Source: Pseudozyma flocculosa PF-1
Lineage: Eukaryota; Basidiomycota; Ustilaginomycetes; Ustilaginales; Ustilaginaceae
NCBI RefSeq assembly: GCF_000417875.1
Contig: NW_006920892.1
Coordinates: forward strand, 263,651-327,650
Direction of reading: 5' to 3'
Length of the DNA: 64,000 bases
Below are positions 21,302 to 32,654 of this stretch, one piece after another. The notes below the pieces were generated by a model. That model made no database searches. It was given only the letters and a program-made list of their open reading frames with translations, and had not been told where the DNA came from. A program made the position numbers and the translations under genes. The stretch's first letter is position 1, and each line of letters starts with the position of its first letter.

Positions 21302-22039
21302 TCGCTCGCGCTTCCCCTCCCAGCCCGCGTTTCTTTCTTCCTGCGTGTCCATAGTTGTTTCTTTGCCGGTTGCGGTCCTGTCCTCTTCTTCCGCTCCATC
21401 CTCATCTCTTCTTGTAGCAGCCAGGAGTGGATTCAGATGGTCGGCGATCCAGACCTGGCGCGGTGCGACTGGTGGCGAGGTCGCGGGGTCCCGGGGTTCA
21501 GGAAAGCCCGGCCATCGGGGGGAAGAAGGGGCGGCCGACTCTCGCCGCGGCCCGCTGTCCCTCTTCCTTCTTCTCCTGCGCTGCTACAGCACCGTCTTGC
21601 GAAAGAGGTCGAGGGACAGTGCGCTGAGTCGGTCTCGTCTTTCCCCTGCTTTGCCCCTTCTGTCACCCTGTTTTCTCCTCCGCGTCCTTCTACCGGCCTC
21701 GTCGCATCTCGATCCTTGGACTGCGCCGCCCCGCCCCTCGACCATCTCAATTCAACCTTCTGACGCGACATCAACACCTGTACGCCTCATTCCCTGCCGA
21801 CTGCCGCTGAATGGCGTCCCACATCTGCCGTCGACGTGCTGCTTCTCCAACTTCGTTCTTGCGCATCGACTCCACTTGCACACAATGACTGGCCGCCGTC
21901 CCCGACGTATTGCGTCTTCCCCGTCGCAGTTCGAGAAGATACGACACCACCAGCCAAGGGAGACACAGCGTCGATCGAGCCCATCCGACCGACCCTGCTT
22001 CCGACCTCTCTAACCGACAGTGATGCGGAGTCGGCGGTC
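21302..22039. other. Intergenic region and RhoGEF upstream sequence
   Basis: About 740 bp contains pyrimidine-rich patches (21340-21420, 21550-21680). The RhoGEF frame is open back to about 21836 but has no in-frame ATG before 22040. An ATG at 21885 is in another frame and could only be used with an extra intron. Confidence 0.5.
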
Positions 22040-24724
22040 ATGATAAGGTTGCAGTCGTCAGAGGGAGACGGTGCGCATAGCAAGCAACGTCGACCCGCTG
22101 GCAGTGGTGAGGGAGACGAGTGGGTCGTTGTTGATGGCGGCAAGGACGGCCCGTCACCTTCTCCCGCGGGGCGCAGGGAGGCGACGTCTCGGACCGACCA
22201 AGGTGGGGCATCGGCGACGCCCGACGAAAACGATGCTGACCAGGAGGCTGCGATGCTGGCTAAGGCGATGGAGGAATCGCGCGACGAGGAGATCCGTCGA
22301 ATGGACGCGGCCGCGCAAGAAGAAGCCGAGCTTCAGCGAGTCCTGCAGCTGTCGAAGCGCGAATCGACGGGACTCGAGCAGGCTATTCGAGCAAGTGCTA
22401 GGGCAGATCCTCTCGACGGACACGGCGGGAGCACCACCGAGGAGGACGATGACGACGACGACGACTACTCCGAGACTGGCTGGACCTCGAGTGAGGATGA
22501 CGACGAAGATGACGTGGACGACGAAGACCTCAAGCCCAAGACCGACGAGGAAATCCGGATGCAGGCAGCTGAGCGCATCCGTGTGCTGGAGGCGGCTGGA
22601 ATCCTAGTTTTGACGGGCGACACCGACCACGGCGACGCTACTTACCGCGCCGCACCTGCCGGTGGCGTCGACGGCGGTGGTGGTGATGGTCGCAGTGCTG
22701 ATGTTGGGCCCTCGAAGCCGACGCGACGCCCCCCGCCCCCACCGGCGGTCAAAGGCGCCAAGAAGATGGACGAGCTGCTACTTCTCGAGCAAAAGGGCGC
22801 GCAGCGGAAGCCAAAGCCCGAGAGGCCAGAGAGGCGGAAGCCGCCCAAGCCCAGCCGGAAGAAGTCGTTGCCGCCCGTGCCGACGCAGCCGGCCGCATTG
22901 GAGGACAAGATGGAGGATGCCTACGACCGCTACCTCAAGCTGACAAAGGAAGTGTCGTTGCGACCGATTTCGCCGCCGGCTGCCACCTCAGAAGCGCTAC
23001 TGAGCCCGGGCAATCGGCGACCCTCGATCTCGGGCCATAGCATGGCGTCTTCGGCTTCGGCGTCTGGCCGACCCTCGACGTCGTCCATGGCGCCGCCCGG
23101 CTCGCCGCCGCCCCAAGCCAGCGGCGAGGCGAGCAAGACGTCCGCCTTCATCAATTCGATCAAGAACATGTCTCGCTCTTCGCGCGCCGCCAGCGGAACG
23201 GCGACGACGTCGTCCGGGCTGATTGAACGCATCGGCACCCCCACCATCTCTGGACCGATTTCGAGGCCGGATTCGGCGCAGCAGATATCCCGCCAGGTTA
23301 GCGGCCCAGTCGTTGGTCGATCTTCGCCGGCACCGCCGGAAGCGGCGTCGTGGTCGAAGCTGGTCGGCCCAGAGGCCATCGCCGGCGTCCCCGAGATGGA
23401 GCGCAAGAGGCAGGAAGCCATCTTCGAGCTCATCACCACCGAGGTAGCCCACGTGCGGGATCTGCAGATCGTCGTTGAGGTACGTGTCCGCCATTTTCCC
23501 GTTCTCCCTCGTTCGCTGGAATCAAGGACTATCGATGGGGTGGGCGGACACATCAGGTCCTATAAGGCAGCTAACCATATCCATCATTGGCCGTCCTATG
23601 GTCCCTCTTGCCATCGGCACGGCCCCCTCAGGTCTTTTTCAACTCGATGCAGAGCATGCTGAGCGAAAAGGCGAGCACGGTCATTTTTGCAAACATCGAG
23701 GCGGTCCTGCTCGCCGCGGTATCCTTCCTCAGCGATCTCGAGGACCGACAGAGGCAATCGCGGCTCTATGTCGACCAGGTCGGCGATGTCTTGGTCAAGC
23801 ATATGCCAGACATGCAAGTGTAGTGAGTGCCGGCGCGATGTCCTCCTTGTTCCTATTGCAGCTGGATGGCTGCTGACGGTCTAGCTGCTTGTTCTTCTCG
23901 CCTCCAGCCTGCCATACTGCGTCAATCAGTCTGCCTCGGCAGAGATCCTGCAGGCCGAGCGCAACCGCGATACGCGGATCGACATCCATCTGCTCAATCT
24001 GCGCTCCTCGCACCCGGCCGCACGTGGGTTGGACCTATCGTCCTTCCTCCTGATCCCGATGCAGCGCATCACGCGGTACCCCCTGCTCATCTCGCAGATT
24101 CTGCGATACACTCCGGAGGGCCATCCTGACCGAGAGCCGCTGCAGCGCGCGCAGAGGACGTCGGAGCGGCTGCTCAACGAGACAAATGAGAGCATCCGGC
24201 AGCACGAGACGCACGCCACGCTCGTCGCGCTCAGCTCGTACCTCTACATCGGCTCCGAGGCGCGCCTCGACCTGACGCAGCCGACCCGCTTCCTCGGTGC
24301 GCGCCAGATCCTCAAGGACTCGTCGCAGGTGGCCAAGTACCGATCGGGTAGGAGGCTGAGGGTCGTCCTCTTCAACGACCTCCTCCTCCTGCTCGACGCG
24401 GAGCGAGAGGCGCTCTACCGGATGCCCGTCCCCCTCGACCACGTCCAGGTTGTCGATGAGAGGAAAAAGCTTAGGGGCAACGACGAGTCCACCTGGACCA
24501 TCCGCGTCGAGGGAGGCGAAAAGGTGCGCTTCAAGTGCGACAGCCCCCGCGAGGCGGCGGCATGGACCAGAAAGGTCAAAGAGGCCAGGGACGTCTACGA
24601 AGTCGCGAAGGTGAGTGGCTCCCGGCTGGCAGAGGCTGACGAGGGCCATTCGGCGGCCGCGTGCTGATCGGGATCGTCCTGTTCCCCATCGCACCATCGA
24701 CAGGTCAAGGCTGGTCTGGCTTGA
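22040..24724 (+). CDS. Rho guanine-nucleotide exchange factor (DH-PH) with UIM-like motifs
   Basis: Four exons: 22040-23479, 23632-23822, 23908-24610 and 24704-24724, all with GT/AG introns. The protein has 784 aa. The DH domain starts at about 455 (RKRQEAIFELITTEVAHVRD) and crosses two introns. It includes LLNLRSSHPAARGLDLSSFL and the signature PMQRITRYPLLISQIL in its long conserved helix. A PH domain follows (about 670-780) and ends in the helical segment with AAAWTRKV. It should activate Rho/Cdc42-type GTPases at membranes in polarity and wall growth. Residues ~60-115 contain two helical acidic motifs like ubiquitin-interacting motifs: AAMLAKAMEESRDEE and EEAELQRVLQLSKRES. The middle is Pro/Ser-rich with PxxP motifs. 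Start is the first in-frame ATG; an upstream exon is possible. The last exon adds only VKAGLA. Confidence 0.8.
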
Positions 24725-24961
24725 TCTCGGCGACGCGTCTCTCTCCGTCTGATTGTCGAGCAGAAGGCGGTGGGGCCAAGCACGGCAATGTCACTCCGAC
24801 GGGGGACATTTGGCACCGAGGCACGGTCCGGGCGACACACTTGTACAAGAGCAGATATCGTTTGTGTACAGAACCGCGGCTAACGCGGCACGTCGGCGAG
24901 GCGAAGCTGGGCTACGCTACCGGTCGGACTCGTAGTCAGGGAAGCGTAGGAACCCCTGTCT
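24725..24961. other. Short convergent intergenic region
   Basis: About 240 bp between two convergent stop codons presumably holds both 3' UTRs. Nothing else is visible. Confidence 0.6.
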
Positions 24962-27900
24962 CTACTTCTTGGCAGCAGCTCGAGACCGTGTCGTCCTAAC
25001 CGGTAGGCTCGACGACGGGACCGACTGCTGCTCGTCGCCGCTGCTCTTGGCGGCTGCGGACGAAAAGGCCTTGGATCTGGTCGTCTTCTTCGTCGTCGTC
25101 GTCGTCGTCGCGCCTGCACGCGCACCCGAACCGGCGGTTCGTGTGGATCTGGATGGCCTCGTCTTCTCTTCCTCCTCAGCTGCTTGATCACCGTTCAGCT
25201 CGTCGTCCTGCTCGATGATGCCACTGCTTTCGTTACGGCTTGATTTCCTCGTGCTCCGCTTGGTGGTCGAAGACTCGGGCGCCACGTTCGTCACGTCGCC
25301 CAGCGGTACGGCTTTGCGACCTCGCGTCGTCTTCTTGGGCGCCGGAATGGCCGAGCGCTTTGCCGACGAGGACCGCGTGGACTTTTTCGTCGATACCACC
25401 TCAACACCGGCAGCGGCAATAGCGGTGGTATCTTCGGTCTGAGCTCCGTGGTTGTCTTCGTCGTCGTTGTCGCTCTCATCTTCCGACGAATCGATCTCGA
25501 TAACGTCGCCCTCGGACGCCGCTGCCTTGGTCCCGGCCGAGGCTGAGCCGCGCTTGCCCCTCGCCGTCGCCGTGGAACGAGTCGTTTTGACAGGCGATGA
25601 GGCAGGCTTGCTGGCTGCGGCTGCGGCTGCGCGCCGCGTCCTCGTCTTAACGGGTTGCGGAGCTGGGACCGGGCTAGTCTCCTGCATCTCATTCTTGGAT
25701 GCTGCTTCCGCTCGAGCCTCCGCGTGGTCCTTGGACTTTCTGACGTCGGCATTAGCCTGGTCGGCTTCAAGAGGCACCGCAGTCTCCTCGTCCTCTGAAG
25801 TTGAAGCGGCCTTGGCCTTGGCGGCTCGGCCGCGTCGTCGTGTCGTCGTTGTCGTCATCTCAGTCGGTATGGGAGATGGTTCTGCCGCCTTCTTCTCGTC
25901 ATGAGTCTCGGCTTGGGTCTCGGGCTCCTCGACAGGAGCGGCGGCTGTCTTGCGGGAGCGCGTTGACTTGGTCTTGACGGGAGAGGAGGCGCTGGTCGTA
26001 GTACCCTTGCGGGTTCGGGAGCGCATCGCCTTGACGGGCGATGTGGCGGGAGGGCCCTGGTCCGACGATGCTTGGCCGAATTCCTGCTTCTTCTCGGATC
26101 CTTCTGCCTCGTTTGAGTCGTCCTCAGCGACGACGACAACGGCAGGCAGAGGCTCATCTGAGCTCCTGGCCTTGGCCTCGTCCTCGAACGAAGCCATCTC
26201 GACCCTCTCATCAGTCGGGGCGGGAGTGAAGGTCGTTTCACCCTCCACGTCGTGTGAGACCGGTGCCCTCTTGCCTCCGCGCAGCCTCGACTTGGGCGTG
26301 GCGAGCTCGGCGGCCTTGGCCCGAGTCGCACGCGTCTTGACGGGGGTCGGCGCGGTGACTGACTCCTCCTCGGTGGCGGCGGTCACGGGCGCAGTCTCCT
26401 CCTCTGCGATGGCTGGCGCAATCGCCTCAATCGCTGCAGCCTCCGTGTTGACTTCTACCTCGGTGGTTGGAACGTCCGGCTCCGCTACCGGGGGCTCGTC
26501 TCCGACGGCGACCGGCGTCTCGCTCGGCTGCTCAGCCTCATCCTGGTCATCCGTGGGCGCAGACTCGGATTCGCGGCTTGAATGGCCAGTGGAGAGGCGC
26601 CTGACCTCGTCAAAGAGCTCTTCGTGGCCCTCGTGGGACGCCTTGTCCAGCAACCTCACTTCCAAGACAGCGTCGAGGGCAGGCGAAGAGACTGAGGGCA
26701 AGGGATCTTCTTGCCCCTGAGCGCCAACGGACGAACCCGTTGACATATGATCCCTTGACCCGGTCAGCGCTGGCTGCGCCTGAGTCAACGGGGCGACGAT
26801 GGCGGTCTTGCGCACCGAGGGACTCGCAGTCGGCTCTTCGTTATCTTCCTCTGTCACCTCGATCGCCGCCTTCCGTGGGTTGAGCTCATCAACTTCAAAG
26901 AGCTTGCCGACGTCGCTTACGGAGACAGATGCGTCCGAGATACACTTCTTGGCGGCGGGCGTGGCCATCAGGTCGCGCAGCGCCTGTCCGTCCTCATCGT
27001 GCTGATCGAGGACGGTCTCACTCCTCAGCGCTCGTTCGTGCGACTTGAAGAGATTCTTGACGGCGGCCAGGTGCGGGTCGGAATCGACCTCGGTCGCAGG
27101 CAGCGCAAATACCTGACGGAGGAATCGTACGTCTGGCGTGGCGGCCGCCACTTTGGGTTCCGCAAGGAGCTGCCTCAATCCACGCATGTCCGGCGTCTTC
27201 TGCGGCAGGGGCTCGGCGAGCAGTTGCTTGATTCCCCGCATGTCCGGTGTCTTGGGAGGCAACTTCGCAGCTGCCCTGCGTTTCGAGGGCGAGGCGCGAA
27301 GCTTGCCGAGCTTCTTGCGTTCCGCACGATCCTGCGGCGAGATAAGCTCGGCCAGGACAGGATCTGCTCGCATCTTCTCGCGCAGCGTGCCGTACTCGAC
27401 CGGCGGTCGCAAATCGCTTCCTGAAGCGAACATCGAAGCCGTATCAACGAGCGGCTCGATCGACTCGCAAAGGCTGTTGAGCCCTGTCACGTTCGGCGCC
27501 ACACCGCTGATAGACGGCAGATGAGGCACAGCTTCCAGGACCAGCGATTTGATGGCATCCTTCTTAATAGTCGACTCGCAAGCGGGCGATTGACCAGGTC
27601 CGCGAACTGGCGGAGGCGTGGCGAGGACTGCAGGCGCGACAGTCGTGGGGGGCAGGTTCTCTTTGTCTTCCTCATCAATCTCTGCGCTCGGCTGGCGTCC
27701 GCCGTCTTCGTTTCGGTCGTGGTTCTCCTCTTCCTCGTCATCGATGTCCGTCTCGTCGTCGGTGTCCTCATCGATGGCGGCGGTGAAGAGGCATTCGATA
27801 GCTGCGGCGAGGACCTCCTCTTCGTTCGTGTCCAAGACGACGTCTTGATCTTCGATGTCTTCGATCAGGTCGTGGCCCATTGAGGTGTCGGCCGGAGGTA

Positions 27901-30163
27901 GACCGATGTCGCTGATGCAGACGATCTTCTTCCCGGCGCCCTTCTTCAAGGGAGACAGGCAGGTGAGCGCATCGAGCGTGGACGTGGCCTCAGTCGATTG
28001 ACCGAAATGGGCTCGAAGCACCATCCATCTCCGGTCCGACGTCGGGATGGCAGACATCGATGCTCTGCCAGCACGGTGCTTTCGCTCTTCGGACCGCGTC
28101 TCAGCCAAGGCTGGAGACGAGTCGGCGGTCACGGCCTTGGTTGACGTGGACATGACCTTGGTGTTGCTGGCCGAAGGTGCGCAAACGTTCTCGTCGCAGG
28201 CGAGGCTCAGGCTACGGTCGACCTCATCCTCATCCTCGAGGTCTTGCATCTCCCGTGCGTATTCCGGAGTTCCGGGCACGCTGAGCGGGAGTGCGATTCG
28301 CCTCGGCGTCAAAGGCACCTGCACCGAGGCGACAGTCGCGTCGGGAGCAGCGGGAGCGGGATCGCGTGCGGGCGAGTCGAAAGCCTCGGACAGCTGCGAT
28401 GGCATGGAGCTGGACTTGCTCATTGACCAGGCGCCGCCGTCCATCTGAGCCGACCTCGGCGGCGGTGGCACAAAGAGGCGGTCGGAGTACTGCGCGCTCG
28501 ACCTCAGCAGCGTTAGGGTGCGCAACGAAACCTTGCGCTTGGTGGGCGAGCTCATCCTCGACGGCCTGCGCGGCAGCGGTTCTAGGTGGTGGGCCGGCGA
28601 TGGAGAAGCGGGCGAGGGCGGAGGCGGGGGGCCGGCCTCCACCGAGAGCGGTCCGGTATCTGGCATCTCCTCCTCGGGCATGTTGGACAAGCCGTGCTCG
28701 TGCTCTTCGTGAGCAGCCTGAACGCCCGCTTCGTCTTCGGAAAGTCGACGTTCTTCGCTGTAGAAGGCGAGATTGACATCCTTGAGCGGGCCAGCTCGAC
28801 CGAGGAAGCTCGAGCTCCTTCTCTGCCTCCTGTTCGTCTTGGGTGTTCCTTCCGGAGTCGTCGAGGTAGCGGAGTCATCGGCCTGGTCATTGTCGGCTTC
28901 GCCCGAGGGGTGTGGATCACGGAGGGCCGCCGTCTCTACCTCCTCCACTTCCTCGACGACAATCAGGTCGTCATCGTCGTCATCATCGTCGGTGGCGACA
29001 GGCGCGGATGCGGCGGGCTTCTGGATGACGAGCTCTTCTTCTCGCATCTCGTCGTCCATCGCCCGGAGCGAGTCCACGCCGACGCCGCGCTCTTGGGCGT
29101 CCTCGATGACTTCGTCGTCCTCGATCTGCTCATCCATCTGCGGCATTGGAGGGAGCGCCCTCATCTTCTTGACCGGGCTCATCCTTGGCCGGGTCGACGC
29201 GCTCTTCCCGTCAAAGAGGTTGAACGACACCTGCTTTGGAGGCGCCGTCTTCGGCTCCGAGGCATTTCGCAAGCCGCCTTTGACGTTGGGTGTGCACGGC
29301 ACCTGCGACGTGGATGGCATGGGAAGCGTGGACAGGCTCTTACGACCTCTGACTGGCCCACCAGTGGCGATCTGACCCTGCAGAAGCAGGTTGATACCCG
29401 AGAGTCGGCGCGAGGCCCGCCTGGCGGCCTTGGGAGGGCTGGATGGAGGAGACGACTGCAAAGCCTTCCTCTCGGATAGCGGGTCCGGCCTAGCATGTTT
29501 GGCCGGCGTGTCGAGCTGAGCGATGTTGACGAGGCTCATGCGGACCCTCCTGGTACGAGTGGTAGCAGGGGTCTGGGCGATCTGGCCAGCCTTCTTGATG
29601 GGCGAGGCCGTGCCGGCTGTGCTGCCGCTCGCCGTCGCAGAGGTAGCGGACTGCTCCTTGAGCTCGAAACGGAACCTCCTCTTGGCTACGACGATTTGAT
29701 CGCCAGTCCTGAGCGGATAAGTACCGTTACCCTTGGGCTCCGGAAGCGCGAGGCTAGCATTGATGTCGACGCCATTGGTACCGAAAACTTTCATGGAGGC
29801 CTACAAAGGCGAACCGTCCCAATCAGAAAGGCTAGGTCAGGGTCGTCCTCGATTCCTGAACCACTGTCTCTAGCGTGGCCTCACCTGCTTTGTCTCCTCA
29901 TCGATCTCGATGGAGCAGTGCAGTCGGCTGACCTCCGCTGTGAAGATGCGGACGTCATTGTCGATGGACCTGTTCGAGGAGCACGTTGCGTTGGGGGGAA
30001 GTTCGGTAAGCACCCGGATCTCAAGACACACCGACGTTGCCCGGGGCAAGCTACTTACCTTCCCATGGTGGTGAGGGCACGCGTGATGGGGAAGCGCTCC
30101 TTTCGACGGCCCTTCTTGTCCTCGAGAATGAGATAGGCCAGGACCAACCCGTCATCTTGCGCC

Positions 30164-30196
<33 letters not shown>

Positions 30197-30342
30197 GCTT
30201 CTGCCATTGTAGCGTCCGGCTGGTGTCTGGACTGTTCCGTGGCAGGGGCGTCTTGCTGAGCTGACTTTGAGCGCGGCGAGAAGAAGCTTCCGGCAAACGA
30301 TGCCGAGCGTCGGAGCAGGGACGTCGGCGAGGCCGTGCTCAT
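24962..30342 (-). CDS. FHA-domain chromosomal protein with Ki-67-like architecture
   Basis: Three exons on the minus strand: 30342-30059, 29969-29885 and 29800-24962. Together they give 1735 aa. Exon junctions rebuild an FHA domain (about 66-165): LTTMGR|SIDNDVRI, then EVSRLHCSIEI and the turn VFGTNGVDIN. The phosphate-binding R, S and N positions are present. A PP1-docking-like motif KQVSFNLFDG sits at about 312-321, followed by SPVKK. Many SP/TP sites precede short repeats at about 969-1030: KTPDMRGIKQLLAEP, KTPDMRGLRQLLAEP and ATPDVRFLRQVFALP. The C-terminal ~450 residues are basic with SPVKT, TRSR and RGRAAKAK elements, as in AT-hook or chromatin-binding tails. N-terminal FHA, an RVxF-type motif, internal repeats and a basic tail recall Ki-67. 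Orthology is inference. A poly-Gln tract occurs near residue 50. Confidence 0.8.
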
Positions 30343-31601
30343 GATAGCTGGGCTGTGGGCGACCTGGGTGATGAGAGCAGCGGCCTTGTCGTTGCCGATC
30401 CTTTGACGCGTCGCTCGGGCGAGCGGACCAATGACAGGGCTGGGACTGTTTGGCGTTGGCGGGACGAGACGGCGAGCGGGGATGGCAAGCCGTTGATGAG
30501 GGCAGACGTTCTTTGTGGCGGCTGGGGTCGGTTGCGCCGGGATTGCGACGCGATGTTGGAAATGCGGTGCGGCTGTTTGACCTTGACGGCGGGATCAGTT
30601 GATTCGGGGCATTGAGGGTCGGACGGTGATGGTGGTGTTGTTGAAGACGGAGGGAAGGAGGGGGACGGGCGCGCCTGCGGCCTGTTTGGGTTGCGGGTGA
30701 GGGAGGGTGAGTGGATGGTGGGCGGATGGATGGAGCAATAATGGCGGTGTGAGCGGCCTGGATCGTCGCAGAGGCAACCACATGATGAAGTCACAATACT
30801 ACTCGGCTCACTCTCTATCGTGCTCTCTTGCTCCCAGAGTGGCATGCTTAGCTCGCTCTGTGGCCCAAAACACACAAGCGGAGGCTGCCGTTGCTGCTCT
30901 ATCTGCCTGCTTTGCCTGCCTGCCTGCGTGCCTGCTTGCGTGCCTGCTTGCTTGCTGCTGCTCCTCCGCCGCACCGGAATGCCCCACTGCACATCAACAC
31001 CGACCCGCGCGCGCCTGACCCCCGACGCGCTCGAGAGACAGATTCCAAAAATCGGCGCCACTTTCCCAGCGAGCACGTGCCGGAGAGGGGCCATCCAAGC
31101 AAATATCCATTCGCTCGGGCATCGCCTCCCATCGCCTGTGTCTGGACCGCATCCCTCCTTGATTGCTTGTGTGGGTCCCGAACACGCTCGTCTGATGAAG
31201 GCACCTTGCGCGCTGCAGCTCATGAGCCTCATATGCTCCTACGGTCTAGATCGCGGCTGACACTTCATCGCCATCACCCCATGCTTGGACGCAGCGGTCC
31301 GGCCGCCGATACGGCAGGCTTGCGGTCGATTCGGACCGAGCGCCCTGTGACCGGGCGCGATGTCCTGACTTCATCCTTTCAGCAAAGCGCCAGTCTGCTA
31401 TGGCCGACGTGGAACCGTATAAAGGGACGCGTAACGTCTTGTCGTGGTGGTGCCAGCCATGACCAACCGCTCCCCCCTCCTCTTCCTATCCTCGCGTTTG
31501 CTCCCTCCCTCACTGACCCGGCAACAGCGTCCCCTCACGCTCTCTTTTCCCTTCCTCGAGTTGCAGTCCGTGACGCGTAGACGCCCAACCAGGTCAGCGC
31601 G
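30343..31601. promoter_or_regulatory. Divergent upstream region of the FHA gene and lipase
   Basis: About 1.26 kb separates the divergent start codons at 30342 (-) and 31602 (+). It contains GCCTGCCTGCGTGCCTGCTTGC-type short tandem repeats (30905-30955) and a TATA-like element near the lipase. Open frames in it are low-complexity. Confidence 0.5.
31418..31424 (+). promoter_or_regulatory. TATA-like box for the lipase gene
   Basis: TATAAAG lies 178 bp upstream of the lipase ATG in GC-rich surroundings where such a string is rare. It is followed by pyrimidine-rich DNA (31465-31560) typical of a fungal leader. This fits an inducible, TATA-type promoter for a secreted enzyme. Confidence 0.5.
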
Positions 31602-32654
31602 ATGAATCTGAGCCGCCCTCTTCTCGCGCTGCTCCTCGTAGCGCGCCTTTCCCTCGCACACCCTCTTCCCTCTGCCGGTTCAAATCCGGCCCCCGTGCCA
31701 CCGGTCGCCGACTCACCATTCGTCGTCGGCGCCAAAGAAGTCGAGGCCGTCATCCAATGTCCCAAAGGCATTCGTGGACGCAATGGCGGCGTCGTCCTCC
31801 TAGTCCACGGTACCGGCACCTCTGGTTCCGAGAGCTGGGAACAAGGACCGTGGCTCGACCTGCTGCCCGACCGGTCGCCCGGCTTCGACGTCTGCCACGT
31901 CACGCTGCCTCAACGCAGCACCGGCGATGTCCAGGACACGTCCGAATGGGTGGCGCGTGCCGTGCAGAACCTCGCCACCAAGTCTTCGACGGGCAAGGTC
32001 GCAGTCGTGGCCCACAGCCAGGGCAACCTCAACGTCCAGTGGGCCCTCACCTTTTGGCCCAACGCGGTCCGCACCAAGGTGTCGCAATTCATTGCCCTGG
32101 CCGCCGACTTCCACGGCACTCTTGTCGCCCTCGGCTACTGCAAGCAGGGCGATGCTGGGGGAAAAGGCTGCTCGATCTTGGCATACCAGCAGGCCACGGG
32201 TAGCCGCTTCATCACGACGCTTCAGGTCGCCGACGGAGACCGGGCTCTCGCGCCTACCGCATCCATCTATACCATCTACGACGAGACCGTCACGCCCGAG
32301 GCGGGATCCAACGCCACCTCGATCCTCGGCGGAGCGTCCCTGTTTCCGCTCCAGGCCCCGGAGCTCTGTGGACCGCTGCACCCGGCTGAGCACCTCAGCA
32401 TGCTCACCGACCCGGCCGCGTTCGAGATCGGCTATCGCTCGCTTGCAGCCGGCGGGCCCATTGCGAAGTCCAGCTTTGATCGGGAGTCGTGCAACGCCTT
32501 TCTGACCACCAGCGGCCTGGAGCAGCACGGGGTTGCAAGGCTGGCCTCGGCAGCCAAGAATGCTTTGGCGGACGTTGATACCGTCGCTACCGCCCCGCGA
32601 ATGGGCGGAGAGCCCGAGATCAAGGCGTACGCCAAAGCCTATGCGCCGCGCTGA
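31602..32654 (+). CDS. Secreted lipase of the Candida antarctica lipase B type
   Basis: A single exon encodes 350 residues. Residues 1-19 form a signal peptide (basic start, Leu/Ala-rich core, likely cut after LSLA or slightly later). The body is an alpha/beta hydrolase of the CalB family: the oxyanion loop VHGTGTSG (68-75), nucleophile elbow AHSQGN with Ser139, WALTFWP, and a catalytic Asp in YDETVTP (Asp227). The catalytic His is in PAEHLSML (His264). CGP (256-258) is also conserved. CalB itself has TWSQGG at the elbow, a Thr at the first elbow position instead of the usual Gly; here the residue is Ala. Expected role is extracellular hydrolysis of esters or triglycerides. Length fits the family (CalB precursor ~340 aa). 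The ATG at 31602 is the first that gives a signal peptide. Confidence 0.88.
   Translation: MNLSRPLLALLLVARLSLAHPLPSAGSNPAPVPPVADSPFVVGAKEVEAVIQCPKGIRGRNGGVVLLVHGTGTSGSESWEQGPWLDLLPDRSPGFDVCHVTLPQRSTGDVQDTSEWVARAVQNLATKSSTGKVAVVAHSQGNLNVQWALTFWPNAVRTKVSQFIALAADFHGTLVALGYCKQGDAGGKGCSILAYQQATGSRFITTLQVADGDRALAPTASIYTIYDETVTPEAGSNATSILGGASLFPLQAPELCGPLHPAEHLSMLTDPAAFEIGYRSLAAGGPIAKSSFDRESCNAFLTTSGLEQHGVARLASAAKNALADVDTVATAPRMGGEPEIKAYAKAYAPR

Noticed and set aside
21836..22039. Upstream extension of the RhoGEF frame to 21836
   Set aside because: The codon there is GTG and no ATG occurs in frame before 22040, so a eukaryotic start at 21836 is not supported.
30339..31232. 297-codon minus-strand frame in the FHA/lipase spacer
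   Set aside because: It overlaps the real FHA start on another frame and short tandem repeats. Composition is Ser/Pro/Arg noise.
31674..31690. Perfect tRNA-like T-arm and B-box-like sequence (GCCGG, TTCAAAT loop, CCGGC)
   Set aside because: It lies inside the lipase coding region. No matching acceptor stem, A box or anticodon arm exists at the required distance, so it is a chance hairpin.
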